Part shown: in pieces, positions 16,333 through 23,773 of the stretch
Numbering within the stretch: the first letter of the stretch is position 1
Layout of the letters: each line of letters starts with the position of its first letter
DNA from: Anaerolineaceae bacterium UBA3924
GTDB lineage: Bacteria; Chloroflexota; Anaerolineae; Anaerolineales; Anaerolineaceae
Direction of reading: 5' to 3'
Length of the DNA: 26,542 bases
Assembly (NCBI GenBank): GCA_002385985.1
Contig: DGEO01000027.1
Span: forward strand, 44,115-70,656
Notes under the pieces: generated by a model
Databases searched by the model: none
What the model was told of the DNA's origin: nothing
The model's input: the letters and a program-made list of their open reading frames with translations, nothing else
Program-made: the position numbers and the translations under genes

Positions 16333-17139
16333 TCAGGGCATGGGCAGGCCGCCCCAGGTGCCTGTCAGGTGCAGGCGCAGCGCGTCGACGGTCAGAACCT
16401 GCAGCAGCGCGACGGTGAAGCCGGCCGCGGCCGCGGGCCACAGCTGAGCCAGGCGCTCGTAGGTGTTTTCGCTGCGGGTGATAATGATCCACAGCACAGT
16501 GTAGCACATCCCCAGCAGCAGCAGCACGGTCCCGCCGCTGAGCAGCGCCAGCGGGTAGAGCAGCGCAGGGATGCCGCTCAGCACCAGTGCGGCCAGCAGG
16601 GCGGCCAGAAGCACCAGTCCCCCCAGCTGCCGCCAGGAGCGGATGGCGGGCAGGTCTGCCGCCCGTACCCAGACGGTCTGGTTGAAGAGCGGGTAGAGAA
16701 CAACCGCGACGGTCACCCCGACGCCCAGCCCGGTGAACAGGCGCAGCGGATTGGACGGCTCATACAGCCCCGGGAAGCCCGGGATAAATTTGAGGAAGGA
16801 GTTGACGCCGTCCACGGCGAAAACCAGCACGAACAGGCCCAGCACCAGGCTGAAGCGCAGCGACGGGAACTGCGCCCGCCGGCCCTGCGGCAGCTGGTAG
16901 AGCATGCCGAACAGCGCGCCCAGGAAGATCCCCGTGCAGCGGGCGCACAGGGGCAGCGGGCGGCCGCCGATCATGAAGGAGCGCTCCTCGATGCGGTGGC
17001 ACACGGCGTAGCCCAGGGCGTCGGCTTTGCCCAGCAGGCCGGGCGGCGCGAAGGAGAGCCAGGAGACAGCCGCGATGATGAACAGCACGGCCAGCACGGC
17101 CGGCAGGAGGGTATTGTTACGGGCGGTGGGCGCTGCCAT
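16333..17139 (-). CDS. DUF2085 family membrane protein
   Basis: 268 residues of polytopic membrane protein. The conserved DUF2085 core is seen as GYAVCHRIEERSF followed by LPLCARCTGIFLG, with C47, H48, C65 and C68 as a plausible metal or redox site. The function is not established. The frame stays open to 17280, but the ATG at 17139 sits exactly where transcription from the TATAAT at 17147-17152 should begin. No Shine-Dalgarno precedes it, so the mRNA is probably leaderless. It is co-transcribed with the DUF4126 gene. Confidence 0.85.
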   Translation of the reverse strand: MAAPTARNNTLLPAVLAVLFIIAAVSWLSFAPPGLLGKADALGYAVCHRIEERSFMIGGRPLPLCARCTGIFLGALFGMLYQLPQGRRAQFPSLRFSLVLGLFVLVFAVDGVNSFLKFIPGFPGLYEPSNPLRLFTGLGVGVTVAVVLYPLFNQTVWVRAADLPAIRSWRQLGGLVLLAALLAALVLSGIPALLYPLALLSGGTVLLLLGMCYTVLWIIITRSENTYERLAQLWPAAAAGFTVALLQVLTVDALRLHLTGTWGGLPMP

Positions 17140-17146
17140 GGTCTTT

Positions 17147-17173
17147 ATTATACGCGTGCCTTTTATGTGACAA
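17147..17173 (-). promoter_or_regulatory. Promoter giving a leaderless DUF2085 transcript
   Basis: On the - strand, TTGTCA (17173-17168), 15 bases, then a perfect TATAAT (17152-17147). Counting the last T as -7 puts +1 at 17140 or 17139, the A of the ATG. Only seven bases (AAAGACC) separate the -10 box from the start codon. Confidence 0.65.
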
Positions 17174-17213
17174 CGCACACCGGTGTGCAGACCCGCGCCG
17201 GAGTCAGGCGGAG

Positions 17214-17219
17214 TATAAT
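17214..17219 (+). promoter_or_regulatory. -10 element of pepT
   Basis: A perfect TATAAT about 49 bases before the pepT ATG; no clear -35 box. The leader (from about 17226) holds a short CCCTT-C-AAGGG inverted repeat and an AGGAG (17256-17260) 7 bases before the start. It is divergent from the DUF2085 promoter, with which it shares the gap. Confidence 0.5.
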
Positions 17220-17267
17220 GATTTGTGCCCTTCAAGGGGCTATATTTTTCTCCACAGGAGATTATTG

Positions 17268-18494
17268 ATGACCGACGCACTGGAGCGCTTCCTCAGGTAT
17301 GTAAAAATCGATACCCAGTCTGCCTGGACGGGGGATAATAAACCTCCCAGCACCGTTAAGCAGTTTGACCTGGCCCGCGTGCTGGTGCAAGAGTTGAACG
17401 ACCTGGGCCTCCAGGACGTCAACCTGGATGAACAGTGCTTCGTCACGGCGACGCTTCCGGCGAACATCGACAGCCCGGCGCCGGTGGTGGGTTTTCTTGC
17501 TCATCTGGACACCACCCCGGATTTCAGTGGCAAGGATGTCAATCCCCGCTGCGTCAAGTACGACGGCGGGGATATTGTTCTTAACGAGGAAAAGAACATC
17601 GTGCTGTCGCCGCGTGACTTCCCCGATCTGGCGCAGTACACCGGCCAGACGCTGGTGGTCACGGACGGCACCACGCTGCTGGGCGCGGATGACAAGGCCG
17701 GCATCGCCGAGATCATGGCGGCGCTCAAGTACCTTGTCGACCACCCGGAGATCCAGCACGGAACAATTCGTGTAGCCTTCACGCCAGATGAAGAGATCGG
17801 CACCGGCATCCAGCACTTCGACGTCAAGGCGTTCGGCGCGGACTTCGCCTACACCATCGACGGCGGAGAGCTGGGCGAGCTGCAGTACGAGAATTTCAAC
17901 GCCGCCGGCGCGCAGCTCACCGTCCACGGGCGGGCTGTGCACACGGGCAGCTCCAAGAACAAGATGGTGAACTCCATCCTGATCGGCATGGAGCTGAACG
18001 ATATGCTTCCGGTTGAGCAGCGTCCGGCCTACACCGAGAACTACGAGGGTTTTTATCACCTGGACCTGTTCGAAGGGTCGGTGGAGCAGACCCGCATGCG
18101 CTATATCATCCGCGACCACGACCGGGCGAAGTTCGAAGCCAAAAAGGCGCTGATGGAGCGTGCGGTGGCCTTCATCAACCAGAAGTACGGCCCCGGGACC
18201 GCCGAGCTGGAGATGCACGACCAGTATTACAACATGCGCGAGAAGCTCGAACCGGTTATGTACATCCTGGACATAGCCCGCCAGGCGATGGAAGCCTGTG
18301 GGGTCAAGCCGCTGGTGGTGCCCATCCGCGGCGGGACGGACGGGGCGCAGATGACCTACATGGGCCTGCCCACACCGAACATATTCACCGGCGAGCACAA
18401 CCCGCACGGCAAGTTCGAGTACATTCCGGTGGAATCGATGGAGAAGGCCGTCCAGGTGATTGTCAAGATCGCCGAGCTGGCCGCGAAGGCCTGA
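17268..18494 (+). CDS. pepT: Peptidase T (tripeptide aminopeptidase)
   Basis: Cytoplasmic M20 metallopeptidase of 408 residues that removes the N-terminal residue from tripeptides. Two-zinc site residues are recognisable in the usual places: H79 and D81 (AHLDTT), D141 (GADDKAG), E175-E176 (PDEEIG), D198 (TIDGGELGE) and H380 (HNPHGKFE). These positions closely match those of Escherichia coli PepT. The ATG at 17268 is preceded by AGGAG; the upstream in-frame start at 17223 is inside the leader and is rejected. It is monocistronic, ending before a terminator. Confidence 0.96.
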   Translation: MTDALERFLRYVKIDTQSAWTGDNKPPSTVKQFDLARVLVQELNDLGLQDVNLDEQCFVTATLPANIDSPAPVVGFLAHLDTTPDFSGKDVNPRCVKYDGGDIVLNEEKNIVLSPRDFPDLAQYTGQTLVVTDGTTLLGADDKAGIAEIMAALKYLVDHPEIQHGTIRVAFTPDEEIGTGIQHFDVKAFGADFAYTIDGGELGELQYENFNAAGAQLTVHGRAVHTGSSKNKMVNSILIGMELNDMLPVEQRPAYTENYEGFYHLDLFEGSVEQTRMRYIIRDHDRAKFEAKKALMERAVAFINQKYGPGTAELEMHDQYYNMREKLEPVMYILDIARQAMEACGVKPLVVPIRGGTDGAQMTYMGLPTPNIFTGEHNPHGKFEYIPVESMEKAVQVIVKIAELAAKA

Positions 18495-18517
18495 TCTACA
18501 GCACGCTGCTTATGAAC

Positions 18518-18553
18518 AAACCGCCCTCCGGTCTTCGGGGGGGCGGTTTTGTT
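18518..18553 (+). terminator. Rho-independent terminator of pepT
   Basis: AAACCGCCC (18518-18526) pairs with GGGCGGTTT (18541-18549), extended by CCG/CGG around a short loop and followed by a T-rich tail (TTTTGTTGT). It starts 24 bases after the pepT stop. Confidence 0.85.
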
Positions 18554-18580
18554 GTGAGTGGTGCCCCGCAGGTTGAAGCG

Positions 18581-18605
18581 AAAAAAAGAGCCTCGCGTGA
18601 GGCTC
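18581..18605 (-). terminator. Rho-independent terminator of the FKBP gene
   Basis: Read on the - strand, GAGCCTC, a 4-base loop and GAGGCTC (18605-18588) are followed by seven T (18587-18581). This is a compact, strong terminator 22 bases after the FKBP stop codon. Confidence 0.9.
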
Positions 18606-18626
18606 CCTGTTGTCTTCCGTACGGAT

Positions 18627-19157
18627 CTATCCGCAGCCGCCGGAGCAATTGTCAGCGCTGCCGCAGCCGCTGCAGCTGCCGCCGACCCGCCCGGTGGCCT
18701 GTTCGGCTTCGGTGGCAGGCCGCACCCCGGCGATCCGGGCGTGGAACTGCAGGTCCTTGCCCGCCAGCGGGTGGTTCAGATCCAGGTACACCTCCCGCTC
18801 ATCAAAGCCAGAGATGCGGGCATTGAAGACCTGGCCGTGCTCGTTGCGCACGCGCAGCGTGCTGCCCACCTGAATGGGATATTCCGGCGGGAACTGGCCT
18901 CGATCCAGGCTGGCCAGCGCGTTGGGGTCGTAAGGGCCGTAGGCCTCTTCGGCGGGCACCTGCACGATTTTGCTTTCCCCCACGGCCATGCCGGTGAGGG
19001 CGTTTTCCAGTCCGGGGATGATGGTTCCCGCGCCGTGCACGTACTCCAGCGGGGCCATGCCTTCCGAGGAGTCGAACACCTGACCGTCGACGGTCAGCAC
19101 ATAATCCAGACTGACCACCATGCCGTCGGCCACGGTCAGTGTTTGGGCTTGCTCCAT
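18627..19157 (-). CDS. SlyD-like FKBP peptidyl-prolyl isomerase with Cys-rich tail
   Basis: 176 residues catalysing proline cis-trans isomerisation during protein folding. The FKBP half-domain (about 8-68, with FDSSEGMAPLEYVHG and IIPGLENALTGM) and the SlyD-type insert (about 70-128) are followed by the signature NHPLAGKDLQF (128-138). The short tail contains four Cys (C162, C165, C171, C175), which suggests metal binding as in SlyD, although SlyD tails are usually His-rich. AGGAGA lies about 6 bases before the ATG at 19157; upstream in-frame starts to 19211 overlap the promoter and are rejected. Confidence 0.93.
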   Translation of the reverse strand: MEQAQTLTVADGMVVSLDYVLTVDGQVFDSSEGMAPLEYVHGAGTIIPGLENALTGMAVGESKIVQVPAEEAYGPYDPNALASLDRGQFPPEYPIQVGSTLRVRNEHGQVFNARISGFDEREVYLDLNHPLAGKDLQFHARIAGVRPATEAEQATGRVGGSCSGCGSADNCSGGCG

Positions 19158-19199
19158 GATTTTCTCCTGTCGGTGATAAGGAACGATGTGAACTCCGCG

Positions 19200-19228
19200 A
19201 TTATAGCACACCGGCGTCCGATTTCTAA
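19200..19228 (-). promoter_or_regulatory. Promoter of the FKBP gene
   Basis: On the - strand, TTAGAA (19228-19223), 17 bases, then a perfect TATAAT (19205-19200). The -35 box overlaps the stop codon of the sugar permease gene upstream, so this promoter is embedded in the operon end. No terminator separates the two units. Confidence 0.6.
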
Positions 19229-20064
19229 CCCTTGAGCGCGCCGGCCATTAGACCGCGCAGGAAGTAATTGCCCAGGAAGATGTAGACCAGCAGGGTGGGC
19301 AGCGCCGCCAGGAAGGAACCGGCCATCTGCACGTTCCAGGCGATGATCTGGCTGCCTGCCATGTTGTTCAGCGCCACCGTCACCGGCCAGGCCTGGGGAT
19401 TGGTCAGCACCACGGCGAAGAGGAAGTCGTTCCAGGCCGAGGTGAACTGCCAGATCAGCACCACCACAAAGGCCGGGATGGAGATGGGCAGGATGATGCT
19501 GCGGTAAATGCCGAAGATGTTGGCCCCGTCCATGCGGCCGGCTTCCAGCAGTTCGCGGGGGATGGTGGCGTAGTAGTTGCGAAAGGTCAGCGTGGTGAAG
19601 GGGATGCCGTAAATCACGTGGGTGACGATCAGCCCGGGGACGGTGCCGTACAGGCTCACGCCGAAGATGTTGATGTCTTTCATGAACTCGACCAGCGGGA
19701 TCAGGATGCTCTGGTAGGGGATGAACATACCGAAGAGCATGGCCGGGAAGATAATGTCCGCGCCGGGGAACTTCCACTTGGCCAGGGCGTAGCCGTTGAT
19801 CGAGCCGATGATGGAGGAGATGATCGCCGCCGGCACCACCATGCGGACGCTGTTGGCCAGGTAGGGGGCCAGGGCCCGGAAGGCTTCGATAAAGTTATCC
19901 AGATACAGGCCGGAGGGCAGCTCCCACATGGTCGCCAGGGAGACTTCACTGAAGCTTTTGAACCCGGTCACCAGCATGATGTAGAGCGGCAGCAGGTAGA
20001 ACAGCGCCGCCAGGACCATGGGAATGTACAGCAGGTAGCGGGTTTGGAAGCGGCCGCGGGTCAT
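19225..20064 (-). CDS. Sugar ABC importer permease, MalG type
   Basis: 279 residues with six membrane segments, the second channel subunit of a carbohydrate importer (CUT1 family). The ATPase-contact EAA loop is ELLEAGRMDGANIFGIY. The N-terminal helix (YLLYIPMVLAALFYLLPLY) and C-terminal LRGLMAGALKG are typical. Its ATG overlaps the TGA of the MalF-type gene (ATGA), with GAGGAG shortly upstream. No ATPase gene follows, so a shared ATPase encoded elsewhere is needed. Confidence 0.94.
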   Translation of the reverse strand: MTRGRFQTRYLLYIPMVLAALFYLLPLYIMLVTGFKSFSEVSLATMWELPSGLYLDNFIEAFRALAPYLANSVRMVVPAAIISSIIGSINGYALAKWKFPGADIIFPAMLFGMFIPYQSILIPLVEFMKDINIFGVSLYGTVPGLIVTHVIYGIPFTTLTFRNYYATIPRELLEAGRMDGANIFGIYRSIILPISIPAFVVVLIWQFTSAWNDFLFAVVLTNPQAWPVTVALNNMAGSQIIAWNVQMAGSFLAALPTLLVYIFLGNYFLRGLMAGALKG

Positions 20065-20948
20065 AGCGACTCCTCGGTTTTGAGATTCCAGCGCAGGTAG
20101 GGAATGACCAGCACGGCCACGCTGATGAGCAGCAGGATGCCGATGGCGGCGCCGCGGCCGAAGAAGTAGCCGTCGAAGGTGGTCTGCCACATGTAAATGG
20201 CCGGTACGTCCAGCTGCAGCTGCTTGCCGGCCACCGCCAGGATCAGATCGAACACTTTAAGCGAAATATGCCCGAGGATGATGATGGCGCTGAGGGTCAC
20301 CGGGCTGATCATGGGCAGGATGATGTGCCGGTAAATCTGGATTTCGTTGGCCCCGTCCACCCGGGCGGCTTCGCGCAGCTCCTGAGGGATGGAGCGCAGC
20401 CCGCTGAGGTACAGAGCCATGATGTACCCGGACATCTGCCAGACCGCCGGCAAAGCGATGAATGCGATCCCCCAGTAAGGTGTGGTGTGCCAGCGGTTCA
20501 CCAGAAAGTCCAGGCCCATCTGGTCAAAGAGCAGGTTTAGCCCGCTCAGGCGGCTGCCCTGGGCCGGGTTCATCAGCCAGCGCCAGACCACGCCGGTGAC
20601 GATATAGGAGATCGCCATTGGGAACAGGTACACGCTGCGGAAGAAGCTTTCGCCCTTCAGGTTCTGGTCCAGCAGGATGGCCAGGGCCAGCCCCACAATC
20701 AGGCAGCCGATCATGAACAGCACGGTAAAGATGGCCTGGTTGCGGATGTCGATTTGAAAGCGGGGATCGTTGAACAGGCCGATGTAGTTTGCCAGACCCA
20801 CGAAGGTGTAATCTGGCAGCAGGCCTTTCCACTGGCTGAGGGACACCCGCACCGACCAGAGGATGAATGCGTAAATAAAGATTCCTACTGCTGCGATGGA
20901 TGGCAGCACCAGTAAGAAAGAAATCACTTTTTCTCGGTTAACGCGCAT
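20061..20948 (-). CDS. Sugar ABC importer permease, MalF type
   Basis: 295 residues with about six membrane segments, the first channel subunit of a CUT1 carbohydrate importer. The EAA loop is ELREAARVDGANEIQIYRH, and the N-terminus (ISFLLVLPSIAAVGIFIYA) is typical. GGAGAG precedes the ATG. It follows the binding-protein gene across a 66-base gap that contains a perfect 13-bp hairpin. It overlaps the next permease gene by four bases. Confidence 0.94.
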   Translation of the reverse strand: MRVNREKVISFLLVLPSIAAVGIFIYAFILWSVRVSLSQWKGLLPDYTFVGLANYIGLFNDPRFQIDIRNQAIFTVLFMIGCLIVGLALAILLDQNLKGESFFRSVYLFPMAISYIVTGVVWRWLMNPAQGSRLSGLNLLFDQMGLDFLVNRWHTTPYWGIAFIALPAVWQMSGYIMALYLSGLRSIPQELREAARVDGANEIQIYRHIILPMISPVTLSAIIILGHISLKVFDLILAVAGKQLQLDVPAIYMWQTTFDGYFFGRGAAIGILLLISVAVLVIPYLRWNLKTEESL

Positions 20949-20968
20949 TGCGCTCTCCAGATAGGATG

Positions 20969-20997
20969 GGGAGCAGGCGGGTTTCCCGCCTGCTCCC
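20969..20997 (-). repeat. Perfect 13-bp hairpin between binding-protein and permease genes
   Basis: GGGAGCAGGCGGG (20969-20981) is the exact inverse of 20985-20997, with a TTT loop on the + strand. No T tract follows on the - strand, so it is not a standard terminator. Its place between the binding-protein gene and the permease genes suggests a structure that protects the upstream mRNA or limits read-through, giving more binding protein than permease. Confidence 0.85.
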
Positions 20998-21014
20998 GGT
21001 AAGGTTGAAAAGGC

Positions 21015-22337
21015 TTACTGGCAGGGGCCGGAGGAGGCACAGGCCGCCACCAGCGCGCTCTGGAAGGCCGCGACATCCCGCGACTGCAGGAACAATCCCA
21101 GCGCGGTGTCGATCTCGGTCTTCCACGAGTCATTGGCGACCACGCCGTGGGTCAGGCTGCCGGCCACGATGTCGCTGGCCCAGTCATCCATGGCGGAGAG
21201 CAGGTACTCGCCGTACAGCGAGCGGTCAGCGTCATTGCGGGCCGGGATGGAGCCCTTGACCGGGTTGAACGCGTCCTGCCCGGCCTGGGAGCCGGCGATC
21301 TTCAGCCAGGCGATGGCCCCGTCGCGGTTGGGCGCGCCCACCGGCAGCACGAAGCTGTCCGACAGGAACTGGAACACGCCGTCCGAACCGGGCACCGGGG
21401 CCCAGCCGTAGTCCACGTTGGGGGTTTTGCCCAGCTCGCGGAAGTAGCCTTCCGCCCAGTCGCCCATCACGTTGTAGGCGGCGTCTCCGTTAACCACCAG
21501 CTGCGCAGCGTCCTGCCAGGTGAGCGAGGTGGCGTCGCTGTTGGTGTAGGAGAGCGCGGTGGCGAAGTGCTCCAGCGCGGTGGTGACTTCAGGGCTGGCC
21601 CAATCGAACTCACCGGTCCACAGGCCGCTGTAGTTGGCTTCACCCATGGAGGCCAGCAGGATGGTTTCCATCAGGTGCATGGCGGTCCACTGCTCGCCCA
21701 TGGCCAGCGGCGTTTCCACACCGGCATTCTTCAGATCCTCCATGGAGGCGAACCAGTCTTCGAGCGTGGTGGGCATGGTAATGCCATTCTCTTCGAGGAT
21801 GGCGGGATTATACCAGACCACGTTGGCCCGATGGATGTTGACCGGCACGGAGTAGATGTTGCCGTCCTGCGAGATGAGCGGGATCAGCGTCTCGGGCATG
21901 ACCTCCAGCCAGCCCTCTTCCTCGTAGAGGAAGTTGAGGGGTTCCAGCTGGTTGGCCGCCACGTAGGTGCCGATCAGCTCCTGGCCGGCGTGACCCTGCC
22001 ATGAGTCAGGCGGATCGTTGGCCTGCAGGCGGGTGGCCAGCACGGCGCGGGCGTTGGTTCCGGCGCCCCCGGCAACTGCGGCGTTGATGAACTCAATGTC
22101 GGGGTATTCCGCCTGGAACACTTTGATCATCGCCTCGAGGCCGGCCGCTTCACCGCCGCCGGTCCACCAGGAGAAGACTTCCACCTGCTGCCGGCCCTGG
22201 CCGCCGGGTTCAGCCGGTTCGGTCACGGCCCCGCCGGGTTCCTGCGGAGCAGGAGTGGGGGAAGCCTGGCTGACGCAGCCCGAAAGCACAATCGAGAGAA
22301 TCAGCACCAGGCTGATCAGGGTTAGCAACTTTTTCAT
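21015..22337 (-). CDS. Sugar-binding lipoprotein of ABC importer, glucose/mannose type
   Basis: 440 residues with a lipoprotein signal peptide (hydrophobic 4-17, lipobox VLSGC with C21). A Pro/Gly/Glu-rich linker (about 25-50) follows, then a family 1 solute-binding domain. The start of the mature domain (VEVFSWWTGGGEAAGLEAM) and AAVAGGAGTNARAVLATRL strongly resemble glucose/mannose-binding proteins of Thermus-type importers, so a hexose is the likely ligand (inference). AAGGAGA lies 7 bases before the ATG. The ROK regulator gene immediately upstream probably controls the operon. Confidence 0.92.
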   Translation of the reverse strand: MKKLLTLISLVLILSIVLSGCVSQASPTPAPQEPGGAVTEPAEPGGQGRQQVEVFSWWTGGGEAAGLEAMIKVFQAEYPDIEFINAAVAGGAGTNARAVLATRLQANDPPDSWQGHAGQELIGTYVAANQLEPLNFLYEEEGWLEVMPETLIPLISQDGNIYSVPVNIHRANVVWYNPAILEENGITMPTTLEDWFASMEDLKNAGVETPLAMGEQWTAMHLMETILLASMGEANYSGLWTGEFDWASPEVTTALEHFATALSYTNSDATSLTWQDAAQLVVNGDAAYNVMGDWAEGYFRELGKTPNVDYGWAPVPGSDGVFQFLSDSFVLPVGAPNRDGAIAWLKIAGSQAGQDAFNPVKGSIPARNDADRSLYGEYLLSAMDDWASDIVAGSLTHGVVANDSWKTEIDTALGLFLQSRDVAAFQSALVAACASSGPCQ

Positions 22338-22397
22338 TCTTTTTCTCCTTGTAGCGCTCGAACGAAAGAATCAGTTGGAGTCTGGCAAGGCAGGAAT

Positions 22398-22425
22398 ATC
22401 GTAGAGGGCGATCACCTCCTCTCAA
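22398..22425 (-). promoter_or_regulatory. Possible promoter of the sugar importer operon
   Basis: On the - strand, TTGAGA (22425-22420), 16 bases, then TACGAT (22403-22398). It lies across the 3' end of the ROK gene and would give a leader of about 55 bases before the binding-protein ATG. The spacer coincides with AGGAGGTGATC, a long complement of the 16S rRNA 3' end. Confidence 0.4.
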
Positions 22426-23641
22426 CAAGACCAAGGGTTTCAGGAAGCTTGTTGGGTAGAAAGGCGTTCTGCAGGGCGAGCGTGGCCGCGCCAATGGCGA
22501 CCACATCCTCGCCCATTGTTGTGGTGACCAGTTCGACCGGCTGCCGGTTCAGAGGCAGCACCCGCTTCTGGACGGTCTCGCGGACAGCGTCGAAGAGCAG
22601 GTCGCCGGCTCCGGTCAGCTCGCCGCCGAAGACGATCAGCCCGGGATTGATCAGGTTGATCAGGTTGGCCACCGCCACGCCCAGATAGTGACCGGCGTTG
22701 ACCACCACCTGCCGGCAGATCGGGTCGCCCTGCAGGGCCAGGTCGACGATGGTCTCTACGCTCAGCTCGGACTCCGGCAGGGGCGGCAGCCCGGCATCCC
22801 TGCGGTCGGAGCGCACGGCCTCGACCAGGCCCGGCCCGCCGACGTAGGCTTCCATGCAGCCGTAGTTGCCGCAGCGGCACAGGCGGCCGTTCGGCTCGAT
22901 GGTGGTGTGGCCGATCTCGCCGGCGGCGCCGTTGTACCCGCGGTACACCTGGCCGTCGATGATCAGCCCCGCGCCGACCCCGACGCCCAGTTTGATGAAG
23001 GCCAGCGAGGAGTACTCTTTCCCGCTGCCCCACCATTTTTCTGCCATGGCGCCGGCGTTGGCGTCGTTGTCCAGGTAGATGGGCAGGTCGTATACTTTGC
23101 GGATCTCCTCTCCCGGGCCAATGCCCTCCCAGGCGGGCATGTAGTAGGTGATCATGCGGTCCAGCTGCGGCCCGTCCAGCGGAGTGGGGATGGTGACCCC
23201 GATGCCCAGCACCTGGTGGACCTGCAGGTTGGCCTCGGCCAGCGTCTCGCCGATCATGTCAATGACCCGCCGGATGGTTCCGTGCGGGTCATTGATGACG
23301 TCGTGTTTGCAGTAGCGGCGGGCGATGATGCGGCCGCGCAGATCCATGGCGATCACGTTGAGATGCGATGCACCGATGTCCACGCTGAGCACGTCCCGCA
23401 GGCCGTAGTTGAAGCGCAGCAGAATCGGCCGCCGCCCTCCGCTGGACTGGCCCACGCCAGCCTCTTCCACAAAACCCGACTCCAGCAGCAAATTGACTAG
23501 AGCGGAGACGGCGGTGGGGCTGAGGCGGGTTTCCCGGATGATGTCCGCGCGCGAGATCGAGCCGGCATCTCGGATGAGATTCAATACCAGGCTGAGATTG
23601 TGTTCGCGGACGGTACTCACAGACGCGCTGGTGGCGGCCAT
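22412..23641 (-). CDS. ROK-family transcriptional repressor
   Basis: 409 residues with an N-terminal winged helix-turn-helix (about 15-62, LIRDAGSISRADIIRETRLS). A ROK sugar-kinase-like domain follows: DIGASHLNVIAMDL, LDNDANAGAMAE, and the zinc-type motif with H245, C255, C257 and C262 around CRCGNYGCMEA. Such proteins (NagC/XylR/Mlc type) repress sugar genes and are released by a sugar or sugar phosphate. Its gene lies directly upstream of the sugar importer and has its own near-consensus promoter, so it is the probable local regulator. Confidence 0.93.
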   Translation of the reverse strand: MAATSASVSTVREHNLSLVLNLIRDAGSISRADIIRETRLSPTAVSALVNLLLESGFVEEAGVGQSSGGRRPILLRFNYGLRDVLSVDIGASHLNVIAMDLRGRIIARRYCKHDVINDPHGTIRRVIDMIGETLAEANLQVHQVLGIGVTIPTPLDGPQLDRMITYYMPAWEGIGPGEEIRKVYDLPIYLDNDANAGAMAEKWWGSGKEYSSLAFIKLGVGVGAGLIIDGQVYRGYNGAAGEIGHTTIEPNGRLCRCGNYGCMEAYVGGPGLVEAVRSDRRDAGLPPLPESELSVETIVDLALQGDPICRQVVVNAGHYLGVAVANLINLINPGLIVFGGELTGAGDLLFDAVRETVQKRVLPLNRQPVELVTTTMGEDVVAIGAATLALQNAFLPNKLPETLGLVERR

Positions 23642-23701
23642 CCCTGCTCCATCAAGAAGTGGACAAATCAGGTTGACAGACGACCATCCAATAGCGATCT
23701 T

Positions 23702-23730
23702 ATTATAGATTGATTAACTTACTTTTTCAA
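23702..23730 (-). promoter_or_regulatory. Near-consensus promoter of the ROK repressor gene
   Basis: On the - strand, TTGAAA (23730-23725), 17 bases, then a perfect TATAAT (23707-23702), in an AT-rich stretch. The interval contains ATTGA and TCAAT as an inverted pair, which could be an autoregulatory operator. The leader would be about 55 bases. Confidence 0.75.
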
Positions 23731-23738
23731 TAGGAAAA

Positions 23739-23767
23739 AGAAAGTCCGATCAGGCACCGTGCGTGCC
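23739..23767 (-). terminator. Possible terminator after modB
   Basis: On the - strand, GGCAC and GTGCC form a short stem (within 23767-23753) just after the modB stop. A T-rich run (CTTTCTTTTTCC) follows about nine bases later. The gap makes it a weak candidate. Confidence 0.3.
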
Positions 23768-23773
23768 GGTAAC

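Noticed and set aside
17262..18407. 381-codon open frame on the - strand
   Set aside because: Antisense shadow of pepT, with no domain pattern.
22371..22415. 14-codon GTG leader peptide between the ROK gene and the sugar-binding protein gene
   Set aside because: The GTG lies inside the 16S-complementary run, so there is no ribosome spacing; the predicted peptide has no special features.
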